Source of the DNA: an uncultured Clostridium sp.
GTDB lineage: Bacteria; Bacillota; Clostridia; TANB77; CAG-508
DNA length: 64,000 nucleotides
Reading direction: 5' to 3'
NCBI GenBank assembly: GCA_946497695.1
Contig: CAMMLJ010000002.1
Location: 1 to 64,000 of the forward strand
Positions 16,650-26,653 of this stretch are shown one piece after another. Within the stretch, counting starts at the first letter, position 1; each line of letters opens with the position of its first letter. The notes beneath the pieces were generated by a model. The model was not told where the DNA came from, ran no database searches, and saw nothing but the letters and a program-made list of their open reading frames with translations. The translations under genes and the position numbers were made by a program.

Positions 16650-17243
16650 ATGAACAAAGAAGTAGAAAGAAAATTTGCTGTAAAGTATTTACCAGAAAAT
16701 TTAAAGATAGAAAGCATTGTGCATATAAAACAAGCTTTTATATATAGGGATAAATTAACACTTATAAGAATAAGGGATATAAAGGAAAGTTATCCTATTG
16801 CTAAGCAAATATATATTTATACACTAAAAACAAAAGGTGATATCGAATATAATAATACTTATGATATTGGTAAAAAATATGAAATAGAAAATGAAATTGA
16901 TAAAGAATTATTTGATAAATTGATCAAAAATAAAATTAGTAACATAATAGAAAAAACAAGAATCAAAATACCAATAGAAAATAACTTAAAAGTTGAAGTA
17001 GATATATATTATAATTATTTAGAAGGATTACTTACAGCAGAAGTAGAATTTCCAGACGAAGAATTTGCCAATAAATTCCAAAAACCAGCTTGGCTGGGTG
17101 AGGAATTAGGATATAAAAAATTATCAAATAGAAAATTAGCAGAAATGACAAAAGATGAATGGAAAAAAGAAGTTACAAAAGAAATGATAGAGAACAATAA
17201 TATTATAATTAAACAATTAAAGGATAATTATAATATAAAGTAA
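16650..17243 (+). CDS. CYTH domain protein (triphosphate tunnel metalloenzyme)
   Basis: Carries the ExExK signature at the N-terminus (EVERKF, residues 4-9) and alternating basic and acidic strands (LIRIRD, YTLKTKG, KYEIENEI, KTRIKI, VEVDIYY, LTAEVEF) that line the tunnel in this family. Members hydrolyse inorganic tripolyphosphate or thiamine triphosphate, or make cAMP; inorganic triphosphatase is the most likely for a short bacterial form. It lies between grpE and dnaK, an unusual place, and may be read from the hrcA transcript. Confidence 0.85.
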   Translation: MNKEVERKFAVKYLPENLKIESIVHIKQAFIYRDKLTLIRIRDIKESYPIAKQIYIYTLKTKGDIEYNNTYDIGKKYEIENEIDKELFDKLIKNKISNIIEKTRIKIPIENNLKVEVDIYYNYLEGLLTAEVEFPDEEFANKFQKPAWLGEELGYKKLSNRKLAEMTKDEWKKEVTKEMIENNNIIIKQLKDNYNIK

Positions 17244-17276
17244 GTTATTAAGTTTTAAAATTTATATATTTTTTAG

Positions 17277-19157
<1,881 letters not shown>

Positions 19158-19164
19158 TGTTTAA

Positions 19165-19214
19165 TATTGGAGGTTTAAAAGCCTCCAATAATTAAGCTTG
19201 TTATAAATTGGAGG
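19165..19214 (+). promoter_or_regulatory. dnaK-dnaJ spacer hairpin with possible dnaJ RBS switch
   Basis: Hairpin arms ATTGGAGG (19166-19173) and CCTCCAAT (19182-19189) are perfectly complementary. The dnaJ ribosome binding region at 19207-19214 is again ATTGGAGG, identical to the 5' arm, so the 3' arm can pair with either. No T-run follows, so it is not a normal terminator. It could tune dnaJ translation or protect the dnaK 3' end. Confidence 0.6.
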
Positions 19215-19219
19215 ATATA

Positions 19220-20374
19220 ATGGCAGAAAAAAGAGATTATTATGAAGTTTTAGGAGTTAATAAAAATGCAACAGATGATGAACTAAAAAAAGCTTTTAGA
19301 AAAATGGCTAAAAAATATCATCCAGATGCAAATCCAAATAATAGAAAAGAAGCAGAGGAAAAGTTTAAAGAAGTAAATGAAGCTTATGAAACACTTTCAG
19401 ATCCTCAAAAAAGAAAGATGTATGATCAATTTGGTTTTAATGGTCCACAAGGATTTGGTGGTCAAGGAGCAGGTCAAGGAGGATATTATTCTTATACTTC
19501 TAATGGGTTTGATGGATTTAGTGGCTTTGGAGATTTTGGCGATATATTTAGTTCATTCTTTTCTGGATTTGGTGGCTCTTCTGGAAGAAGTAATCGAAAT
19601 GGTCCCAAAAGAGGTAGAGATTTAAGACATGATCTAGAAATTACTTTTGAAGAAGCTTATTCAGGAATAAAAAAGGAATTTGTTATAAATAGAAATGAAA
19701 AATGTACAACTTGTAATGGAAGTGGTGCTAAACCTGGAACAAATCCTGTAACTTGCCCAAATTGCCATGGAACAGGTCAAGTAACACAAGTTCAAAACAC
19801 TATTTTAGGACAAATGCAAACAACTAGAACTTGTTCTGAATGCCATGGAACTGGTAAGATTATAAAAGAACCATGTACAACTTGTAGAGGAAAAGGAACA
19901 GTAAGGAAACAAGCAAAAGTTACTATAAATATTCCTGCAGGAATTGATGATAATCAAACATTAATCTTAAAAAGAGAAGGAGAGCCAGGTGAAAGAGGCG
20001 GAGAAAATGGAGATATCTATGTAACAATACATTTGAAGAGACATAGTATTTTTACTAGAAAAGATAATAATGTATTATGTGATATTCCAATTACTATAAC
20101 TCAAGCTACACTTGGTGCAGATTTAGAGATCCCAATGGTAAATGGAGAAAAAGTAAAATATAAAATACCAGAAGCAACCCAAACAGGAACAAGATTTACT
20201 ATACGAAATAAAGGATTTAAAGCTATTAATGGAAATTGGCAGGGAGATTTTATATTTACTGTTAATGTACAAACTCCAAAAAAACTAACTAAAGAACAAA
20301 GAGATTTATTGTTGCAACTTGCTAAAACTATGAATGAGCAACCTCCAGTAAAGAAAAGAGGATTATTTGGATAA
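19220..20374 (+). CDS. dnaJ: Chaperone protein DnaJ (Hsp40)
   Basis: Class A J-protein. J domain with HPD (YHPDANP) at residues about 30-36, Gly/Phe-rich region ([11 protein letters not shown]... FSGFGDFGD), four zinc motifs CxxCxGxG ([32 protein letters not shown]) and the C-terminal substrate domain. Start is ATG 19220 with GGAGG 5 nt upstream; the in-frame TTG at 19208 overlaps the RBS. It delivers substrates to DnaK and stimulates its ATPase. Confidence 0.97.
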   Translation: MAEKRDYYEVLGVNKNATDDELKKAFRKMAKKYHPDANPNNRKEAEEKFKEVNEAYETLSDPQKRKMYDQFGFNGPQGFGGQGAGQGGYYSYTSNGFDGFSGFGDFGDIFSSFFSGFGGSSGRSNRNGPKRGRDLRHDLEITFEEAYSGIKKEFVINRNEKCTTCNGSGAKPGTNPVTCPNCHGTGQVTQVQNTILGQMQTTRTCSECHGTGKIIKEPCTTCRGKGTVRKQAKVTINIPAGIDDNQTLILKREGEPGERGGENGDIYVTIHLKRHSIFTRKDNNVLCDIPITITQATLGADLEIPMVNGEKVKYKIPEATQTGTRFTIRNKGFKAINGNWQGDFIFTVNVQTPKKLTKEQRDLLLQLAKTMNEQPPVKKRGLFG

Positions 20375-20380
20375 ATATTT

Positions 20381-20456
20381 CGGGATTTGGGAACATCGGG
20401 ATTCGGGGACGTTCCTTTTTTCCCTTCGGGATTTGGGGACGTTGTTTAAATCCCGA
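20381..20456. repeat. Cluster of palindromic repeat units after dnaJ (unit 5)
   Basis: Three partial to full units: CGGGATTTGGGAACAT, then CGGGATTCGGGGACGTTCC, then CGGGATTTGGGGACGTTG ending TTTAAATCCCG. Ends here begin with CGGG instead of AGGG. Confidence 0.85.
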
Positions 20457-20467
20457 TTAATATATGA

Positions 20468-20517
20468 ATCAAAAATGTCAAGATAGAATTTATATTTCTT
20501 TTCTTGACTTTTTTGAT
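20468..20517. terminator. Terminator-like inverted repeat after the dnaJ operon
   Basis: Arms ATCAAAAATGTCAAGA (20468-20483) and TCTTGACTTTTTTGAT (20502-20517) pair over 16 bp with one mismatch. The 3' arm contains its own T-run. Confidence 0.7.
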
Positions 20518-20523
20518 GCTAGT

Positions 20524-20568
20524 AAAAAAATTTAGCCAGACGAATGTATGATATTTCGTCTGGCTAAA
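20524..20568 (-). terminator. Terminator of the orphan gene at 20575
   Basis: A 14-bp perfect stem TTTAGCCAGACGAA / TTCGTCTGGCTAAA with a 10-nt loop. On the minus strand it is followed by a run of T. Confidence 0.92.
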
Positions 20569-20574
20569 AGATGG

Positions 20575-21258
20575 TTATTTAAGCGGAACATATAAGCTTT
20601 TGTCATGTTCGTATCCATTATCTTTTAAAGTAGCTACCATTGGATTAATATTGGTATCATCCTTTATTAGATAAGTGTCACCGTTGCCTGCGTAAACCAG
20701 TAACAAATGGTTCTCATAATCTGTATTGAATTTTCCGAGTTTACTAGGGTCAATATGCGGAAATTTAATGTTTGCCATGGGGTAAAATGTTTTTTGAGTT
20801 TTTTGATCATAAATTCCGGTAAATGGAATTCTTGATTCTGATGTCAAAAAGTCAAAAATTTTAAGCCCACGTCCATCCTTACTCAAAAGAGTACGAGCGG
20901 TAATTGCATTAAACTGTCCAACCACATTTATCATATGATACCACTTTGCCTGCTCTTTGGTATATATAGGCATATACTGTGACGTAAGTTTTACCGGCAA
21001 GATATCACTAGACACCTTTTTGAAATTAAAAATTTTCAAAAGCTCATCAAGTCCAAAAAAAGCCGGAATAATAAATGTTCCGAATCCAGCAGCAAATATA
21101 CAGAAATCGTTATTTTCTGAATAATTAAAAATTCTTTCGTTTGTTTCTGCTGGAAAAATGCTGAAACGTTCTAAACAATAATTTCTAAAGGTTATTCCCT
21201 CCTTAGGAATTTTGAAAGCCCGTCCAACAAGCTCCATTCCATCAATTTGAGTAATCAT
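20575..21258 (-). CDS. Uncharacterised 227-aa protein (orphan islet 2)
   Basis: I do not recognise this protein. It looks soluble and globular, with mixed alpha/beta character and a hydrophobic stretch FCIFAAGFGTFIIPAFFGLDELL near residues 52-74 that is probably buried rather than membrane-spanning. Codon use is less AT-biased than the surroundings (CCG, GCC, CGG, GGC present). It has its own consensus promoter and a strong terminator, stands alone on the minus strand, and looks acquired. Confidence 0.7.
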   Translation of the reverse strand: MITQIDGMELVGRAFKIPKEGITFRNYCLERFSIFPAETNERIFNYSENNDFCIFAAGFGTFIIPAFFGLDELLKIFNFKKVSSDILPVKLTSQYMPIYTKEQAKWYHMINVVGQFNAITARTLLSKDGRGLKIFDFLTSESRIPFTGIYDQKTQKTFYPMANIKFPHIDPSKLGKFNTDYENHLLLVYAGNGDTYLIKDDTNINPMVATLKDNGYEHDKSLYVPLK

Positions 21259-21309
21259 TTTTTTCCCTCCATTTTTCGTGAAAACTTAAACAGCTTGTTA
21301 TCGCAAAAA

Positions 21310-21338
21310 ATTATATCATAATTTACATAAAAAAGCAA
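21310..21338 (-). promoter_or_regulatory. Promoter of the orphan gene at 20575
   Basis: On the minus strand TTGCTT (21338-21333), 17-bp spacer, TATAAT (21315-21310). Divergent from the promoter at 21369. Confidence 0.8.
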
Positions 21339-21368
21339 CGTCTTGCTTTAAGTATTATAAAGTATATA

Positions 21369-21397
21369 TTGGCAACAAGAAAATGTAGTGATATAAT
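21369..21397 (+). promoter_or_regulatory. Promoter of the amidoligase operon
   Basis: TTGGCA (21369-21374), 17-bp spacer, TATAAT (21392-21397), 27 nt before the start codon. Confidence 0.85.
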
Positions 21398-21424
21398 TTA
21401 GAAAAAATATACAAAGAGGTAAAG

Positions 21425-22534
21425 ATGAAATACAAAGGACAATATGAAAGGTTAAATTTACCAGCTTATATGAAATTTGGAATAGAAATAGAAGCTAATA
21501 ATGTTCAAACGAAAAATGGGTTATATGCTGGTGAAAGTGCGAAGTTCATAAGTGACAGAAACTGGCATATGGCAACAAAGTGGGAAGAAAGCTTAGTTGG
21601 AAAGAATGGAGCAGAGCTTGTTTCACCAATTTTAGCTGATACAGAAAGTACATGGAAAAATATAGCAGAAATTTGTGGTAAGATTAAAGAATTTCCAAAA
21701 GATAAAAGTAAAGATGTTAAGGCAGACGAGAAATGTGGATTACATGTGCATTTTGATGCAGAATGTTTAGCAAGTAATCCTAAAAAAATGAAAAATTTTC
21801 TTCATATATATGCAGAAGCTGAAGAACTTATATATAAAATGTGTAATGATAAAGATAATCCAATAAGACCTAAAGCTATAAACAAAAATTTTCATGGATT
21901 AACAAATGTTATTTCTGCTATTTGGAGAAATGGTATGGCAGCACCTACTAGCAAGAAAATATTGAAAAAAATTAACAATGGAACATTAAAGGTTTCACAT
22001 AAAAAATTTGGAAAATTAAGAATGGTTGCTAGTAAATTTAAGTTAGACGAAAGAAGATATGCAGGGCTTAATCTAACTAATATCGGTAATAGCAAGAAAA
22101 ATACTATAGAATTTAGGATGGCTAATGGAATACTTGATCCAGAAGTAATAAAACAAAATGTATTTTTATATGCGTCAATTATAGATACTGCTGTGAAGAT
22201 GACAGAGGAACCAGAAAAATATGAACAAAAAATGCAAAAGTTTTTAAAGCATGATGTTACAGAACAAGAAAAAGCACAAAGTTTTTTAGATTTGATTATG
22301 GACTCAGATGAAGATAAAAATATATATTTAGACAGATGGGAGTCTGTAAAAGATGCTAAAGTTTTTTCTAAAAATAGTAAAAAGGGATTTGCAACAACAT
22401 TTAAAAGAGAAGAATTTAAAGATATAGCAACAAGAACTAAGGGAAGCAAGATAAGAGCAACATTTAATAAAATAAAGGATTTTGTATATACCAAAGACAA
22501 AAGAGGAGATAGAGAAGATAATGTTAGAACTTAA
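21425..22534 (+). CDS. Putative amidoligase (Amidoligase_2 family)
   Basis: Resembles the glutamine-synthetase/GCS-fold amidoligases grouped as Amidoligase_2. Visible landmarks are FGIEIEANN (about 18-26, metal-binding acidic strand), KNGAELVSPIL (60-70), CGLHVHFDA (104-112, with the paired histidines) and NTIEFRMANGILDP in the second half. The family is thought to form amide or peptide bonds on metabolites or peptide tags; substrates are mostly unknown. Usual companions such as gamma-glutamyl cyclotransferases or peptidases are absent. It shares 14 nt with the next gene, so it is probably translationally coupled to that small protein. Confidence 0.78.
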   Translation: MKYKGQYERLNLPAYMKFGIEIEANNVQTKNGLYAGESAKFISDRNWHMATKWEESLVGKNGAELVSPILADTESTWKNIAEICGKIKEFPKDKSKDVKADEKCGLHVHFDAECLASNPKKMKNFLHIYAEAEELIYKMCNDKDNPIRPKAINKNFHGLTNVISAIWRNGMAAPTSKKILKKINNGTLKVSHKKFGKLRMVASKFKLDERRYAGLNLTNIGNSKKNTIEFRMANGILDPEVIKQNVFLYASIIDTAVKMTEEPEKYEQKMQKFLKHDVTEQEKAQSFLDLIMDSDEDKNIYLDRWESVKDAKVFSKNSKKGFATTFKREEFKDIATRTKGSKIRATFNKIKDFVYTKDKRGDREDNVRT

Positions 22535-22961
22535 ATATAGAAATGCTTTTAAAGAAGTAGATGAAATATTAAAGTATACAGATATAGATTTAGTGAATAA
22601 GATTCCTAAAAAGTTTATTAATTTTTTGAGAGAAAATATGAATAATGACTACGAATTTTATGTACAAGAAGGACTCGGTTTAAATGAACAAAACATATCT
22701 GAAGAAGCTAGTAATATTTTTGCATTAATATATAGAGATTATTGGGCAACAGAAGAAGAAAAAGAAGAATTCCGAAAAAAAGATGAAGAAGAAAGAAAAT
22801 TAGAAGAAGAAAAATTATTAAATATTTTTAATAAAGGGAAAAGCAATTATGTAAAAAAGAGCGATAACATAGAGGGTAATAAAGAACTTATAATAATTGA
22901 AAATGAAAGTTTAATAAAAAAAATTGGAAAATGGCTAAGGAAAATTTTTTCTAGAAAATAA
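22521..22961 (+). CDS. Small protein coupled to the amidoligase (paralogue of 31961)
   Basis: A 146-aa acidic and basic helical protein. The N-terminal block AFKEVDEILKYTDIDLVNKIP and a central RDYW align with EVYEVLKYIPMAYLNKIP and LDYW of the protein at 31961, and both end in a basic amphipathic helix (ESLIKKIGKWLRKIFSRK here) that could bind membrane or a partner. Start ATG 22521 lies inside the amidoligase end; an upstream in-frame start at 22482 is rejected because it would overlap by 53 nt and lacks an RBS. Function unknown. Confidence 0.75.
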   Translation: MLELKYRNAFKEVDEILKYTDIDLVNKIPKKFINFLRENMNNDYEFYVQEGLGLNEQNISEEASNIFALIYRDYWATEEEKEEFRKKDEEERKLEEEKLLNIFNKGKSNYVKKSDNIEGNKELIIIENESLIKKIGKWLRKIFSRK

Positions 22962-22975
22962 ATATTATAAAGAAA

Positions 22976-23016
22976 CAAAAACAGCTAATCATTTTTTGTG
23001 GTTAGCTGTTTTTTGT
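22976..23016 (+). terminator. Terminator of the amidoligase operon
   Basis: Stem AAAACAGCTAA-CA / TG-TTAGCTGTTTT around a T-rich loop, ending in TTTTTT. Confidence 0.9.
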
Positions 23017-23205
23017 GTTTAATAAATTTTAATCCTCCGATGAGTAATGTATAATGTTTGACATCAAAGTTAATGGCATTATAGGGTTTCAAGTCTCAAA
23101 TGAGTAATATAAAACTACTATGTTTATATCATTAAAAATAATATAAATCAACGTAAAAGTAATAAAAAATAAAAAATAATTAAAATATTGCAAAGTTATG
23201 TCAAA
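23017..23205. other. Gene-free spacer with a short direct repeat
   Basis: About 190 bp of AT-rich DNA before the ispH promoter. The segment GATGAGTAATGTA near 23040 recurs as AATGAGTAATATA near 23098. I find no reading frame with an RBS on either strand and no strong hairpin. Confidence 0.4.
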
Positions 23206-23210
23206 TTATT

Positions 23211-23239
23211 TTACAGAAATAGAATTTATATGATATAAT
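23211..23239 (+). promoter_or_regulatory. Promoter of ispH
   Basis: TTACAG (23211-23216), 17-bp spacer, TATAAT (23234-23239) with TG giving an extended -10. It lies 40 nt before the start codon. Confidence 0.7.
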
Positions 23240-23278
23240 GCAAACTATGAAAGCATAAAATAAAATAGGAGATATTAT

Positions 23279-24121
23279 ATGGAAATAATATTAGGAAAAA
23301 CAGCAGGTTTTTGCAATGGAATTACACGAGCAGTGGAAACTGCTAAAGAAGAATTAAAAAATGCAGAAGAAGTAGAATGTTTAGGTGATTTATTACATAA
23401 TAATCAAGTCTTAAATAACCTAAAAGCAAATGGATTTAGAATAATAAATGATATAAGAGAAGCGAAAGAAAGAGTAATAATAAGAGCTCATGGTGTAAAA
23501 AAAGAAGTTTATGAATATGCAAAGAAAAATAATATAGAATTAATAGATTGTACATGTCCAAAAGTACTAAAAATTCATGATTTGGCAGAAGAATTGTCAA
23601 ATAAAGATTATTATATTTTAGTAATTGGAGAAAAATCTCATGCAGAAGTTATGGGAACTTTTAGTTTTTGCACTAATGGTGAAGTTATAGAAAATATAGA
23701 ACAGTTAAAACAAAGACTTCCTGAATTAAATAAAAAAGAAAAATTGGCAGTAGTAACACAAACAACATATAATTTACAAAAATTTTTAGAAATAGAACAA
23801 TATTTAAAAGAAAATATAAAAATACAACTAGAAATATATAATGGTATTTGTAATGCTACAGAAAGCAGACAAAAAGAGACAGAGAAAATATCTAAATATG
23901 TAGAATATATGATTATAATTGGAGGCAAAAAAAGCTCTAATACAAATAAATTATATGAAATTGCACAAAAGAATTGTAAGAATGCCATTAAGATAGAAGA
24001 AGTATCAGAGTTATATAATGAAGATTTTACTAATATAAATAAAATAGGTGTAATGGCAGGTGCTTCAACACCACAGGAAAGTATAGAAGAAGTTATAAAC
24101 TATTTAAAGGAGAGGAATTAA
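23279..24121 (+). CDS. ispH: 4-hydroxy-3-methylbut-2-enyl diphosphate reductase IspH
   Basis: Last step of the MEP isoprenoid pathway, making IPP and DMAPP with a [4Fe-4S] cluster. The three cluster cysteines are in GFCNG (Cys12), DCTCPKV and NGICNAT. Other family motifs seen are GDLLHNN, RAHG, TQTTYN, GGKKSSNTNKL and GVMAGASTPQ. At 280 aa it is the stand-alone form; in many Clostridia ispH is fused to or adjacent to rpsA, but here rpsA is 20 kb away. Confidence 0.96.
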   Translation: MEIILGKTAGFCNGITRAVETAKEELKNAEEVECLGDLLHNNQVLNNLKANGFRIINDIREAKERVIIRAHGVKKEVYEYAKKNNIELIDCTCPKVLKIHDLAEELSNKDYYILVIGEKSHAEVMGTFSFCTNGEVIENIEQLKQRLPELNKKEKLAVVTQTTYNLQKFLEIEQYLKENIKIQLEIYNGICNATESRQKETEKISKYVEYMIIIGGKKSSNTNKLYEIAQKNCKNAIKIEEVSELYNEDFTNINKIGVMAGASTPQESIEEVINYLKERN

Positions 24122-24122
24122 C

Positions 24123-25046
24123 TTGAATATAGAAAAAACTTCAAGCGAATTAGAAAAATGTATATCAGAAGAATCAAAAATATATAAAAATGAATTAATG
24201 TCAAAACATACTTCATTTAAAGTTGGTGGGAAAGCTGATATATTTGTAAATGCTAAAAATGAGCAAGATATAAAAAGCATATTAGAATATGCAAATAAAA
24301 ATGAAATTCCTATAACCGTTATTGGAAATGGTAGTAATCTACTAGTAAAAGATGGTGGTATAAGGGGAATTGTCTTAAGAATAGATATACAAGATTTTAA
24401 TATAGATAAAATTAATGATGAATATATAATAACAGTAGGTGCAGGCGTAAAAAATGGCTTTGTAGCACAAAAATTATTAATAGAGGAAATAGAAGGATTC
24501 GAATTTGCAGCTGGAATCCCAGGATCTATTGGCGGTGCAATCAGAATGAATGCAGGTGCACATGGTGGAGAAATGAAAGATATCGTTTTAGAAACAAAGT
24601 GTATGGACATGAATGGGAATATAAAAATATTATCTAATGAAGAGCAAAAATTTGAATACAGAAATAGTATTTTTTGCAGTAACAAATATATAATTTTAAA
24701 TACAAAATTAAAACTAAAAAAAGGAATATATAAAGAAATAAAAGCAAAGATGGATGAATATACTGAATGGAGAAAAGAACATCAACCATTAGAATATCCA
24801 TCAGCCGGAAGTACTTTTAAAAGAGGAACAGATTTCATTACAGCAAAATTAATAGATGAATGTGGTTTAAAGGGGTATAATATAGGAGATGCAGAAGTAT
24901 CCACAAAACATGCTGGCTTTGTAGTAAATAAAGGAAATGCACAAGCAAAAGATATATTAAATTTAGTAAAATACATTAGCGAAAAAGTCTATGAAAAATC
25001 TGGCAAAAAAATTGAGCTGGAAGTACAAGTAATAGGGGAAGATTAA
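24123..25046 (+). CDS. murB: UDP-N-acetylenolpyruvoylglucosamine reductase MurB
   Basis: FAD-dependent reduction of UDP-GlcNAc-enolpyruvate to UDP-MurNAc. FAD-binding block VIGNGSNLLVKDGGIRGIVL, then GIPGSIGGAIRMNAGAHGGE, FEYRNSIF, YPSAGSTFKR and STKHAGFVVNKGNAQAKDI are all in order. Length 307 aa is normal. The start is TTG 24123 with AGGAGAGG upstream, 2 nt after the ispH stop, so ispH, murB and probably the next gene are one operon for cell-wall precursor supply. Confidence 0.97.
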   Translation: MNIEKTSSELEKCISEESKIYKNELMSKHTSFKVGGKADIFVNAKNEQDIKSILEYANKNEIPITVIGNGSNLLVKDGGIRGIVLRIDIQDFNIDKINDEYIITVGAGVKNGFVAQKLLIEEIEGFEFAAGIPGSIGGAIRMNAGAHGGEMKDIVLETKCMDMNGNIKILSNEEQKFEYRNSIFCSNKYIILNTKLKLKKGIYKEIKAKMDEYTEWRKEHQPLEYPSAGSTFKRGTDFITAKLIDECGLKGYNIGDAEVSTKHAGFVVNKGNAQAKDILNLVKYISEKVYEKSGKKIELEVQVIGED

Positions 25047-25079
25047 GAAAACTGAACTTGAAAGGATGTATTAATTAAA

Positions 25080-26636
25080 ATGAAAGGTTTTATAGAATGG
25101 TTTAGACCAAATGCAAGAATAAAAAGATGGATATTTCTTATTCTTGTAGGAATAATACTTGCGTGTTATGGAATATCTACTATTATCGCAAACGAAAAAT
25201 TAGAAATAGGTCAATTATTATTAATTATTTTATCATTTATTGTAGGTTTTACTTGTATAGTTCTAGGAATTGTATTTATGCAAAAGAGAACTATGGAAAT
25301 GATAATTGAATCTACAGATTCTAGAGTAAAAAATAATAGAAAACATATAAATATAAATTCTTTAATTTTCAATAAAAAAGTTTATTCAGAAGGACCAAAA
25401 ATAGTAGTTATAGGTTCAGGAAATGGACTTGAAACTGTACTAAGAGGTTTAAAACAATATACAGATAATATAACAGCAGTTGTTACAGTATCATCATATG
25501 GAAAGATGGAAAATAAAAATATAAATTCAATGCCAACAGATGATATAAAAAATACAGTAATTGCATTAGCTAGGGATGAAGAATTAGCAAGTAAATTAAT
25601 GTCTTATAAATATAAAAGTGGAGATTTAAAAGATATTAGTTTTAGTAATTTATATTTTACTACGATGCAAGATTTATCTAAAGATTTTACAGAAGCTATA
25701 GCAAATTCTAATGAGATTTTTAATATTATAGGAAGAGTTTTACCAATTACAAATGATGAAATGAGAATATGTGCAGAACTTGAAAATGGAATGATAATAG
25801 AAGAAAAAGATGAAATAAAAAAAGTAGTTTATGATAAAATTACAAGAATTAATAGAGTATTTATATCACCACCAAATTGTAGGGCAACTCCAGAAGTTGT
25901 ACAAGCAATAAAAGAAGCGGATTGCATTGTAATTGGTCCAGGAAGTTTATATACAAATGTAATACCAAATTTGTTAGTAAATGGTGTATATAAAGCAATG
26001 AAAGATAGTAAAGCAATAAAAATATATGTAAGTAATATTATGACAGAACCAGGTCAAACAGATAATTACTCATTAGCTGACCATATAAAAGCAATAATAG
26101 AGCATACTGGTAAAAATGTTATAGATTATTGTATTTACGATACAGGAGAAATAATTCCAGAATATATTAAAAGATATAATTTAAAAGGTTCAGAATTAGT
26201 AGCACAAGATATTGCAAAAGCAAGAAGTTTAGGTGTACGATTATTACAAAGAGATTTAGCTTGTATAGAAAATGGATATATAAGGCATAATCCAGAATTA
26301 GTTGCCAGAGCAATCTCAGAATTAATATGTGATGATTTAAAATTTAGAGATAAACAATCAGATCCACAATATATGTTATTAAAATCTAAATTAGAGTATG
26401 AAAAACAATTTAATAAGATAAAAAATAAAACTAAAAGAAAAAGAAAGACAAATGAAAATAAAAAGGAAAGAAAAAGTAAATTCTTATCTAAATATGGTAA
26501 ACGTATAGAAGCTATGCGTAATACAGAAGAAGTTAAATTAAAAAATAGAGAAATTTTACAAAATGAAAATAAAGATAAGGAAGAGGAATTTATAGAGAAA
26601 TTTATAGAAAAAGTTGAACAAAACAAGAAAAAATAA
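25080..26636 (+). CDS. YvcK/CofD-like protein with N-terminal membrane domain, divergent binding loop
   Basis: Two transmembrane helices (residues about 16-37 and 45-67) precede a YvcK/CofD-like domain (about 105-420) and a long Lys/Glu-rich tail to 518 aa; typical YvcK is about 320 aa. YvcK binds UDP-sugars and supports cell-wall synthesis during gluconeogenic growth. Here the usual GGGTG loop reads GSGNG (112-116), and the DDGGSSG-type loop is replaced by SSYGKMENKN (138-147), so ligand binding may be altered. Later blocks GPGSLYTNVIPNLL and SNIMTEPGQTDNYS are well kept. Downstream of murB, as is common for yvcK. Confidence 0.82.
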   Translation: MKGFIEWFRPNARIKRWIFLILVGIILACYGISTIIANEKLEIGQLLLIILSFIVGFTCIVLGIVFMQKRTMEMIIESTDSRVKNNRKHININSLIFNKKVYSEGPKIVVIGSGNGLETVLRGLKQYTDNITAVVTVSSYGKMENKNINSMPTDDIKNTVIALARDEELASKLMSYKYKSGDLKDISFSNLYFTTMQDLSKDFTEAIANSNEIFNIIGRVLPITNDEMRICAELENGMIIEEKDEIKKVVYDKITRINRVFISPPNCRATPEVVQAIKEADCIVIGPGSLYTNVIPNLLVNGVYKAMKDSKAIKIYVSNIMTEPGQTDNYSLADHIKAIIEHTGKNVIDYCIYDTGEIIPEYIKRYNLKGSELVAQDIAKARSLGVRLLQRDLACIENGYIRHNPELVARAISELICDDLKFRDKQSDPQYMLLKSKLEYEKQFNKIKNKTKRKRKTNENKKERKSKFLSKYGKRIEAMRNTEEVKLKNREILQNENKDKEEEFIEKFIEKVEQNKKK

Positions 26637-26653
26637 TAATTGGAGGCATACAA

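Noticed and set aside
20468..20568. Two nearby inverted repeats as ends of a mobile element
   Set aside because: Each is a self-contained terminator hairpin for a different gene; no target duplication or transposase is seen.
21892..22500. 202-aa frame antisense to the amidoligase
   Set aside because: Low-complexity Leu/Ser/Phe-rich shadow of the sense gene without an RBS.
24104..24685. 193-aa frame antisense to murB
   Set aside because: Shadow of a clear MurB gene; composition is that of a reversed reading frame.
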